Positions 1 through 9,528 of a stretch of DNA of 34,633 nucleotides are shown piece by piece (position 1 is the first letter of the stretch; each line of letters begins with the position of its first letter). Below the pieces are notes generated by a model, which was not told the origin of the DNA, made no database searches, and was given only the letters and a program-made list of their open reading frames with translations. The position numbers and the translations under genes are program-made. This DNA comes from Acanthaster planci (lineage: Eukaryota > Echinodermata > Asteroidea > Valvatida > Acanthasteridae), in NCBI RefSeq assembly GCF_001949145.1, contig NW_019091383.1, positions 273,081 to 307,713 of the forward strand, read 5' to 3'.

Positions 1-451
1 AATAAAAATGAACTGATTCAAAGCATGGCTCAACTAACTGGACCTAATTCTGGTAACATTTAAAAGTAGAAATTGAACAGACATTTGAATCTGTTCATTC
101 CGTCCTCCCTTTTTGTTTTTAGGTGAAATCTCTTTTCTGGACCCATGTTCAGCTAGTTTAAGTAATTACTAGGGGTATAGTTAGTCCCTCCCACCAACAA
201 AGGCTACCCTGCCAGATTTACCAGGATCAAGGGTCAGAGAGAGTTGTGCCAGCTTCAGAGTTTTTGAAACACAGTGGCCATTGTTTTGTGTACATAGCAT
301 GCGCTATTGTATTACCAACCGTCATAGTGCACAGGTGCACACACCTGCCAGGTTGTTTCCAAAAATGGTGACACTCAGGTCACAACTCTCTACATACATG
401 CCCATGGCTTTGCAAGGACCCAGCGGAATCTAATGACAACTGATGCCATAC

Positions 452-3400
452 CTCTGCGGCTCTTGTAGCAGCTAGCTTCTTTTCTTCAGACTTAGCCTGT
501 GGCTGGTTGCCCTTGGTGATTGGGTCTTCGTAGACACGGTGGAATGCGGCACTGGACCCTTATAATGTTGCAAATTACATTACACAGCTTAAAACGTGTT
601 TGAGAATATTAAATCTAACTTGTTTGTAATAAATATGATTTGTCAGACCAAGTTTTGGAAGTGAAAAGCTTACATGTGGCTTGGAACATTTATTACAATA
701 ACAATGCCCAAGTATTTTCTATCTTTTTAGTTATATCAGATCAGCCTTTGAAATTATATATAAATATATTATTTATGGTGGCCAAGAGATGCCAAGTTTC
801 AATGAAAACAAATACAATATCCTCTACTCTACACTGTATGTCAACCTCTTGAGATGAGTTTGAAATGAAAAAATGTTCACGGGCAAAATATGTGACTGAT
901 GTGAAGAAGACTTTGTTTGCCTATGACAACAAAGGGGTTCAAATCCATGGATGGCATGGTCTCCAACGGAATATGAAATTCTGTGTCGGTGTAACACCCG
1001 TTTCAAACGGGCAGTCTGAATTTTTAATTAGGTACAGCAGAAGTTGAACGTCTAGACAGGAGCAACGAGGGGTGCTAGCAGGCAAACGATTGACATTTGG
1101 AGGGACTCGGAACGACACAGAATGACTTGGTTTCAGATGTCGCTCTTGCCGTGAGCCAAACCCATTGCAAATATATGTATTACGTTCGTCTGTCTGAAAC
1201 CAACATTTAATTGGGTTAACCCAAGTTGCTTTTGATTGTCTCTGGTCCGTACAACCCTAGAATGCCTATCTGAAACAGGTGTAAGGAACTTTTCCTTTTG
1301 ATAGATGTTTTACTTTGTCCACTCACCTAGCACACCTGGGTTGCAGAACTCAACAATGGAGTGGAATTCTTGCAGATCATTCTAAGAAGAATGAAATTCA
1401 AAAATAACGTCTACAAAGATGGTTGTTTGAAAAACAAAATGCATTCGTGAAACAACATCAATCATTAAAATAAGGAGTAGAAATGCAATTAGACAATTCT
1501 CTGTGAAGTTCATTTTGTATTAAATTAAAATTGGTCCAATAATCAGAAGAGCTGGTAAGTACCTGGACTGGGGTGCCAGTCAGTAAAATTCTTCTCTGTA
1601 CAGGCAGGCTTGATATCAGCTGAAATGTATCAACACATATTAACTTAAGAAAAGTCGTAATTCAGACATAACAGAAGTAAAAATAACAAAGACTTTGGCC
1701 ATTTGAACATTTTGAGAGGGAAAATGGAAGGGTTACCTCCATGTCTACTGTACATTTTAAATAAGGAGAGTCTAGGTAGCAGACTTACAGATGTGGTTTT
1801 GATATTGGTGTTCTTAAGTCGGTGCCCTTCATCGCAGACGATCAGATCAAAGTTGATCTTGCGGATGTCCTCAATGGAGCGGACAAACATTTCATAGCTG
1901 ATGATGAGGATGGGATAGATGGGGCTACTTGCAAACTCCTGCAGGCAAGGTATTGGAGAAATGAAAGAGTTAGCAAGTTGGATGATTGAAAAATCACTGC
2001 AGTGAAACAGAAGCAAACAAAAAAATTAATTTCATTTCGGTGTCGGGGAAACCCCAGATTTATATTTCAGGGAAGCAAAACAGAATCAATCGAGGACTTC
2101 GAGCCCTACAAGGTTAGAAAAGTATAACTGCATCAACATCAATGCATATTGTGTGTTTCTTCCATGCGGCTTTCCATATCAGGTGACCTGGGTTCCAATC
2201 CCACTATGTCAGTTGGCTAGTCATTCCCTATTTGATTGTCCTTCTTTAGAAAAATACTCTCTGATGGTTCCCTATTCTCAAGACTGTAGGAGTGTCTTCT
2301 GTGAATGGGCACGACGGCACACTGAAGCTAAGTGATGTAACTGACTTTAAAATATCCTTGCCGTTTGCCATTAACAAGACAAGCCACATGTCAGAAAAAT
2401 ACAGCGAGTAAAGTAGAATGATCAACACATTTTCACAGGTAATATATTTCAGGATAAATCATTAGGCCTAAATCTTGAAACTTAGAGTACGGTGTGTATA
2501 TCATATAGAAATTGTTTGGATTTGGCATGGCTAGGGTTAGTACTTTCCAAAACACGATGAAGTCGGAACTGACCTGAACTTTCTTGTCAGCACTGACCGC
2601 AAAAACTCGCATTCTCTCATTGCCAAGCCACTTCTTGAACTCACGACACCAGTTCTGAAAAGAAGCAAGCCATCCAAAAGCAACGTCAGATATTACCACC
2701 AAAAAAAGTGTCTCAGAGGACAGAAAAACCCCAAATAGTTGTCACAGGCATCAAGGATGACATGCTTCCTTGGACTAACCTTGACTAAGCTACCTGGGGT
2801 TACAATCAGAACTCTCCTGGTGACTGGCTTGGCTCGGTACGGGCCCTGCTTGCAGAGTGTCCTGCGTTTTGTTGGAATAGAAAAATGGTACAGATCAGCA
2901 ATTAAAGGTGTGAGTTTCAGCCTGAAGAAAAAGACACTTTTAACACCTTAACCTCAGTGCATGACATCACAATCGTCCTCCCCAGTACCTTGGCACTCTT
3001 ACATGAGGCAAAATATTGAGATTTGCTTTTCTTATACTTGAATTTTATTTTAAAGAGTGAAAGTTAAGCTGGAATTTGCTTCGAAAAAAAATCTGGTTTG
3101 ACTATTAGAATAGTGTGGAAATGATATGGCCAATGTCAGTGCATCACTAACATCCTCATTAGTGGTGGATGACTGTTTACTTTTCATACATGTATAACAG
3201 ACTCTAAATAAGAAGTCTTGCACAGGCTCAAAATTTCCTTCTAGAAGGACCAGTCAATCCCTGTTTATTCGTCTCCTTTTCGTAGTCCTTCCCCTTCAAC
3301 CAAACTCTCCTGACCATTTTCCCGAGACCCTCCCCCTAGTCCCAATGTTATACATTGTAAAACATTGAATCCACTAATGCCGGGTGGATTTAACTAAAAA

Positions 3401-4306
3401 TAACACACTGGCACCATAGACTCGGCCCCAGTCGCTGGTATTATACAATTCCATATCACTACACATGTTATCTGGTTTGTATCACAATTAAGGGTTTATT
3501 TCCAAAGCATCTCAATAACTCCTCTGCACACAAATGTAAATGCTGAGAAATAGTTCCCACTGTTTATCTGTTTGCTGTTGAAACAACGTGCACGGGACCT
3601 TACCATATCAGACAAATGCACTGCAATGTCTTTCCAAGTCCCATGTCATCACTACAGGAAAAGCACACAAAGAAAAATGAATTTAACATGAGGCAATTCA
3701 GTAGACACAAAAGGGCAAAAATCAGAAAACCAAGTTCTCACTGGTTTGAGCAGTTTTGCTTAAATTCACTTTAAGACTTGAAAAATGGTACTTCATTGCC
3801 TGTATCTGACAGAATCAAATCAAGTAGTGTGCAAAGAACTGAAAGGTCATTGCACTATGCAAAGCAAATCTTACAGACTCCATTTATTGAATTTACTCTG
3901 TCTGTATTTCACTTAAATTATTTTGATGCAAGATGCTTACGGACAAATTGACGAGCGTTAAAATTAATTACATCATGGCTGCTAGCTGGTTGTAATTTAC
4001 CACTGGACAGAAGAGCAAGTAGCTCTAACAAAAAAATTGGATTGGCCGATTGGCTTACGCTAATATTGCTCCGTTTCCTTGGAAACTGCGCAACCCCATC
4101 ACACACTCATATAGAAACAGAACTCCTTCTCTCTGATGGGGTCTGAGCTTGGAGGACAGGTAGGGATCCAAGACCACATCCACCACAGGATGGTGCTGGG
4201 GGTTGTGGGCCCACTGGTGGGCAGGGGATGGGCGGGGCATCACAAGGGCATCGGGATGGGTGGGGTCATGCAGCGGCTTTGGTGCTGACTTGGTGGTTGT
4301 GACAGG
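452..4306 (-). other. RAD54B: RAD54B Snf2 ATPase lobe 1 (exons 6-13)
   Basis: These exons encode residues about 351-626, the first RecA-like lobe. Visible motifs in order are VVDVVLDPYLSSKLRPHQREG (the Q-like element before motif I), Walker A DDMGLGKT at residues 434-441 with the alanine codon split by an intron, the motif Ia region LIVTPGSLVKNW, ILIISYEM, DEGH box (motif II) at residues 539-542 followed by RLKN, and motif III LLTGTPVQNDLQEF near residues 565-577. The last exon in the window encodes FHRVYEDPI and ends at AAE, at the same place in the family alignment as human ERRAAE. Lysine 440 and the DEGH acidic pair, needed for ATP hydrolysis, are present, so this lobe looks functional. 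The vertebrate DEMGLGKT reads DDMGLGKT here, a conservative change seen elsewhere in the Snf2 family. Confidence 0.93.
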
Positions 4307-7300
4307 CTACATAGAAAGAATTGAACCAAAGCGAAATGCTGATATCCATTATTAGACCACTGTGACAAAGATATCTGCTCTGTTACAATGCAGAAAAGTA
4401 CAAAAATAGATTTGTTCAGAATTTCAATCAGCTTTCTGACAGTAGCAATGCTGTTTTTGAACCTTTGTTGAAGGGTAAAAAAGAAATCCACTCTGGGGAG
4501 GAACAAGAGAGGGCGTCTTTCCCTTGATAGTAAACAGCACCTGCGTGCGCAGATTGATGCACGTTTGGCATGAGATATGCGGAGCATTATAACCAAGTAA
4601 TGTGATCTTCAACTGTGTGCCCTGCACCACTATGAAATTTTTCCAACCAGCCTGTCTCTTTGCTGGTAAGTGCTTCTAGTCAAAGCAATTAAGAAATATC
4701 CACTTTTCTGGCAGCAGAAAAGAAGAAAAACAGAGAATGGCATTTTAGCAATATGTTCGCCCTGCTTTACGGGTAGCAGGAAAAAAAAGAGAGGAATCCA
4801 TCCCACAAAAACCATTCAATCTGCTTTAGGGCTAACCTTGACCTCCGTAGCTAAGTGATGAGTGGCTGAATAGCAAGGAAAAGGCTATGGGGCTTACCTC
4901 ACTATTTCCAGCAGGTGAAGACGAGGCTTTCTGAGGATTCATGAATGGTTTAGCAGCTACCCTCCTTGGCTTGGGTGGAAGGGAGTCCGCGGCTGGAAAG
5001 GAAGATGCGGTGGACGTGGTCTGGAAGCATTTACCAGAGGTGAAGTCTTCCTGTTTAATCCCCCCCATAACCTGGAGAAAAAGACAAGAAAATGGGACTC
5101 TCTACCACTGGAACGGCATTCACTAACTACCTCCTCAATGGGTCAAATTCAACCTTGGTTTAGCTTGATTTTAATAGATTCAGTGCTGGGCGGATGTTCA
5201 AGGTTTTATTTCGGCATGAGGACGAAAGTGAGGTGTTTACACATTACAGTGGAAAAATTCTAAATCTGACTATAAAATAGATTTCAGAAACCTTTGCACT
5301 AGAACCGTCTTTCCTCTAGTTTACTTTTACAAGGAAATCTTTCTCGAACAATAAATTCACAAAGCGTTGTTGAAATTTGTGCTCCCTTACATGCAGAGAA
5401 GTTAACTTTCACTACCTGTGTAATCTATATTCCACTTCTCCGTGTCTAGTCTCTGGCATTTGATATTTCAATAGACAGTTTTCAATTCACAAAAATCTTT
5501 TTGGGAGCATCACTGCATAGAGGTGCTACTGTATAAAAATCTCTTTTTTTTCTCATATTTACACGAAAGCCCAGTTTTCTCATTTGCAGTCATTTGTACT
5601 ATGCTATCAATTTCTGAAGGATGACCACATTTGAACCATTTGCAGGACAAATGAATGGAGTGTGCTCATATTGCTTCATGCACTTGTTCTCACGCTAATT
5701 CCTTATACACACATAATTATTGGCTGGAGAGGCAAACCTACCTCTATCTCCTTTCCTCCAATGCACAGTGTGTGGCCTTCAGCCATACTACTAAGCTCAC
5801 TTGACTTGTATCCTCGGCCCTTGCCAATCCTTGAGCAAAGAAAGGGACATTGTGTTAACTGTTCATATGTTGATCACGTATATTGACCTCTGTATAGGTC
5901 TCGTCACTTCACTTCTAGGAATCAAACACACACTTGTCTAGGCATGGATTTTTGTAAATGTTTACAAGTGAAACCAACACAGAGAGCTACTTACTCCTTT
6001 CCTTCTGTGTCTAGAAGTGTAACTGATTTTCCCTTGGTAACCAGTATAGCTGCAAAACAACAGAATTATTTTATATCAGGCATTGCTGAACTTTTACCAG
6101 TATCGCACTACTTGATCAAACTTCATTTAGCAGTCTTCCCTCAAAAGCTGCACAGGCTAGGGCAGCATCAGTGATGTTACTGGTCACTGTTTCTATTCTC
6201 TTCAGATGTCTGTTCTCATAGCTTACCGTCTCCTTCCCACTTCTTGTGCTTCTTCTTGGACAACTTGCACCTGACATTGACAAGAACAAAGAGTAACTTT
6301 TTCATCACAACATGGTCTTTAACATGTCAACATGGTCTGCCGTCGGTTATGTCAGGCCATGTTGGAGTTGAGAGTTTTGTGGCTACAGCTTTTGGTAATT
6401 AGCTTTGCTGCAGTGGAGAGCCTCAGCCATAGATAGCCTCACATCAAGGTTAGTAAATCAAACAAGTAAATTGGAAAATGAAAGATGTCAGTGCAAAGAT
6501 GAATATTGTTTAAAAGGTCATAGGTCATCCAATACCAAGTACAACTACTCTCCTTGAAAATGCATTGTTTGGTTGAGTACTTTAACCCTATTCATTCTGA
6601 ACCCAACAAGCACAATTTCAATGATCCCTAGGGGGTTTAGAGACATATTAATTCACTGCATCATGCAATGTGTCGGACACAAATATCAACTTTATTTACT
6701 AATCATTTTCAATCTCACTAGTACATTGTTGTTGTATGCAACATCCACCCTGAGCCAAAGCAAGAGCGGGCGCAATTTTCCCATCAATAGAAGCTCCTTT
6801 GGTAGGAACTGCAAATCACTGGTTCGCAAAGGACTATGAGATGCACACATTACGGTCATGTGGCTACCAACAAAATGAACACTCCCTACCAACATGGCTC
6901 TTTTAACTAATGACGGGGTACTCCTGCTCAAGGGGATAGTCCGCACAATAAACTTACCAAACCACACTGTAGTAGTGAGACGCAGGTTTCTTCAGATTTT
7001 CTTCAGTGGCAGTTTTCAAGGGAGGGGCTTTGTGTAGCAGCGGCTGTCTGAATGAACTCCGATGGAGGCCATTCATTCTTGGCTTCAGGATCTGATGAGA
7101 GGTGCTAGCAAGCGCTGTTTGCACTGTCGAGGAGACATTCTCACCATTTACTGCCTTATCTTGAGGTTCCTCTCTGATGATGTCAGAACTGACATTGGTC
7201 AGCTTGGAACATAACTCTGAATCGTGTCTTACTAGTTGATTAGGAAGTGTGACTGGCGATGGGTTAGCATTGGTCAAACTGTCATCTGATGTGTCTTCTC

Positions 7301-7646
7301 TCACTTTGCCCGAGTATGAATTTTCCTGGGTCGCATCACTGGTAACAGCCTGAGGTGGATCCGGTTTTGTCAAAGGTTCCAGAATTTTACAGGGGTGCTG
7401 TTCAGCAGGTTTTTGCAGCTGGATAAGTCGGAGAACATTCGAGGTTGATCTGCTTCCGGATGAGATATCCTTTTGAGACGATGTACTTGTAAATGCTGTA
7501 CTCAGTGAATTCGACCCACATGATTTTGGGGTATTGGTTGTGTTTACTGATGTAGAGATGCCTGGTGGTTTGTTTGCAAAGGGCGGCATAAACCTAGGTC
7601 GCTTGCTGGCCGATGCAAGTTGGGAGGGAGCGGCTGAACGTCTCAT
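452..7646 (-). CDS. RAD54B: RAD54B, DNA repair and recombination translocase (partial, 3' end outside window)
   Basis: Swi2/Snf2-family dsDNA translocase that works with RAD51/DMC1 in homologous recombination. Thirteen coding exons on the minus strand join in phase into 626 codons: 7646-6958, 6270-6227, 6049-5995, 5829-5742, 5071-4898, 4306-4059, 3651-3604, 2861-2780, 2654-2574, 1938-1789, 1619-1563, 1381-1327, 558-452. All have GT donors and AG acceptors. Family identity rests on the N-terminus MRRSAAPSQL, the SVVWCKLSKKKHKKWEGD stretch, VMPRP, and collinear match to vertebrate RAD54B through the helicase lobe. RAD54L lacks the middle N-terminal segments, so RAD54B is preferred. The C-terminal helicase lobe (motifs IV-VI) is not in the window; positions 1-451 look like intron. 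The ATG at 7646 is chosen because the encoded N-terminus is nearly identical to the vertebrate start. Confidence 0.95.
4898..7646 (-). other. RAD54B: RAD54B N-terminal regulatory region (exons 1-5)
   Basis: These exons encode residues 1 to about 350. Residues 1-10 (MRRSAAPSQL) and the basic-aromatic KRPRFMPP that follows match the start of vertebrate RAD54B. RAD54L also begins with a related MRRS-APSQL motif. Residues about 30-215 are low-complexity Ser/Thr/Pro-rich and diverged; this stretch makes the N-terminus roughly 100 residues longer than the human protein up to the conserved SVVW (residues 227-230). From there on, conservation is continuous through KKKHKKWEGD, KGRGYKS, GGKEIEVMGGIKQEDF and SGKCFQ. 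That is the RAD54B-specific domain preceding the ATPase. The SVVW tryptophan codon is split between exons 1 and 2, a phase check that supports the join. Confidence 0.9.
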
Positions 7647-7682
7647 GTCTTTTGTAGCTTCAAAACATCACAAGTAAAGGTC
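7647..7682 (-). other. RAD54B: RAD54B 5' UTR segment after a probable 5' UTR intron
   Basis: Upstream of the ATG on the minus strand a good acceptor (CCAAATTTCAG, plus positions 7683-7693) precedes 36 bases leading into the start codon. This suggests that the first coding exon begins at 7682 and that a non-coding first exon lies further upstream, plausibly in the CpG-rich block near 8.7-8.9 kb. No transcript evidence is available, so the UTR intron is inference from the acceptor alone. Confidence 0.45.
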
Positions 7683-8679
7683 CTGAAATTTGGCCAAAAG
7701 GTTAATTAAGTATATACTTAAACCTACATGTAAACATCAAAACACTCTGAAATAGTCTAGATCCTTAATTTAGTGATAAATTAATTTCTTACATCCAGAC
7801 TTTTTCCTAGTCAGGTCATGAGATTGAACATCTCGGATTTCAGTTGGGACAATTTAAAAACCCATGAAGCTTTTTTTCATTATTCATTAGTTGGTGTATA
7901 TACTGCACATCGACAGTGAATATGCGTCCATGCGAACCAAAGGGAACCACTCTTGAAAGTAGACTACCTTCAATCCGTCTAACATCACACCATGCATGTG
8001 TACACCGGCGCACTACGAACTCCCGATTTACTTTGCAGCCATTTTTTAAGCATTCCTAACAGGAAAAACATTTTTTTCCGAAATAATAACTTTTTGGAAA
8101 ATAACAAAATTATTGGCGGCTTTAGGCTAGTTCTGAATAAGGAAAGAGATCTAGGCCTAGGCTATGTCCATTCTCAGTCTTGGGGCGGGGGTAGAAGGGA
8201 GCCATGGGAGGCATATGCCACCCCCCCCTCGGTTCATGCTGCCTCATTTGAAATATGCAAAACCTAGGCTAATGGTGAGTAAGGCTATTTACATTGCAAA
8301 GCATGCAAGCCAGAGTCACAGTTTATCGGCGTCATCATTTATGCGCGATGTGTAGCGAATGAGCCCCACCAATCACGCCAGTGCAGCCCGCACCATCAGA
8401 CCATGAGCACTGCTACCCACTTGAGTTACAGAATGAATTACAGGCACCGACAGGCACCGACCATGCACCCACAGGCAAGTTTGAGCGACGCGATGACCAA
8501 TCTGTCAACCACACTGCATTACTCCATTAGGCCTATCTCATCCTGTCCGGAAACTGGACCATCTAACAAATTCAAATTTTCATCATTTCAAAAGAAATAC
8601 ACTCAACCAAATCAAATCCGCAACTATCAAATAAATCTATTCCATTCTTAAGAATCCTTAACGTAACATTTCAAGAAAT

Positions 8680-8898
8680 TCAAACCGTTTCATCACGAAG
8701 ACTCGGCGACACAGGACTTGCAGTCAGAAGTTCACTTAATTCTTCCCGCGCCGCGGCCGCGATTAGTCTGTCGAGTCTAGTTTTCGCCTCAAGCGTCGCG
8801 CGCGTACTACACGTACTATCTGATGCTGGGGCGCCGGGCCCGAGCGCACTGTGAAATATGATGCACTCGCACTGGCCACTCTCGTTGCCTTCCTCCAT
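8680..8898 (-). other. CpG-rich small ORF (72 codons), possible first exon or uORF of RAD54B
   Basis: An ATG-initiated minus-strand frame of 72 codons fills the CpG-rich block upstream of RAD54B. Its product begins MEEGNESGQCEC and ends with a likely amphipathic helix (LIAAAAREELSELL) then SPVSPSLRDETV. I do not recognise a family. No strong donor lies at its end (a weak GTTAAG is nearby), and the RAD54B start is well fixed at 7646, so this is not needed as coding sequence of that gene. It could be a 5' UTR ORF, an alternative first exon or chance openness caused by high GC. Confidence 0.25.
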
Positions 8899-9094
8899 GC
8901 TCGTTGCTAGTTGATCGGATCATGGTTTGGTTTCGTGCCTTGCCATTTGCTCAGAAGTGCAGAAATAAGATTTTTTTATTTCAGATATTTTTGATAACAA
9001 ACTATTTTAACATAACTATATGAAATGAAAAATTGATCTATAGAATGTGTCGTCTGCTAATATCAGCCACTGTGAATGTCAACTATACGACTTG

Positions 9095-9148
9095 TGATTG
9101 GTCTATTTTTAGGGGGACTGGAGCGGCTGTATCACAGGTAACCAATCA
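9095..9148. promoter_or_regulatory. Inverted pair of consensus CCAAT (NF-Y) boxes
   Basis: TGATTGGTC at 9095-9103 is GACCAATCA on the minus strand, and AACCAATCA lies on the plus strand at 9140-9148. Both match the NF-Y consensus core CCAATCA with purine-rich flanks. They face opposite ways about 45 bases apart between the divergent genes, which suits a bidirectional promoter. The match is seen; the regulatory role is inferred. Confidence 0.45.
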
Positions 9149-9528
9149 ATGAGGGTTTTACGTTAAACTTTTGCCCAATTACATGCTTTTATTAATAGGT
9201 GTTCCATAAAATATTGAGACGTATTAAAATAGTCACCCAAGAGTCGCCGCACGTTAATTTGCACATTAAGACATGCGCAATTTAGAACAGGATGGATTTT
9301 TCGTCTGAGTATTAATCACATTGCACCGGAAGCACAGATTTGTTATTTATTTTGTGCAGTTCGTCTGCCCACTGTGGTCAGACGTTAGCTGGCTTGACTA
9401 GTCTAGTCTTGTTCATTTCTTTGTACCCTACCAATTACGCGTGTTAACCTGGCCGCAGGGAATGAAGCGGGCTTTCTTGGCTTACTAACGACGGTGGACC
9501 TACCGCAGAGAAAACTAGAAAAGGAAAG

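Larger units (their letters stand above)
7694..9528. promoter_or_regulatory. RAD54B-HFM1 divergent intergenic region, putative bidirectional promoter
   Basis: About 1.8 kb separates the two start codons, which point away from each other. No conserved protein-coding exon was recognised here. The region contains a CpG-rich stretch (about 8690-8900, with CGCGCCGCGGCCGCG), three CCAAT-type boxes (8369, 9095-9103 inverted, 9140-9148), many TAGGCCTA-like motifs, and otherwise AT-rich DNA at 8950-9330. No TATA box could be placed with confidence. A shared promoter is inferred from the geometry and the CpG block; exact start sites cannot be read from sequence. Confidence 0.5.

Noticed and set aside
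1-451. Searched for the next RAD54B exon (the LTGLFILRRT-type segment).
   Set aside because: Not found in any minus frame; the stretch appears to be intron, so the gene continues beyond the window.
2185-2205. Box B-like GGGTTCCAATCCC in a RAD54B intron, suggesting a tRNA or SINE.
   Set aside because: No convincing box A at the right distance and no cloverleaf; at best a decayed SINE head.
7992-8651. Several plus-strand frames of 63-91 codons between RAD54B and HFM1.
   Set aside because: No conserved motif, splice context or family resemblance; lengths are within chance expectation.
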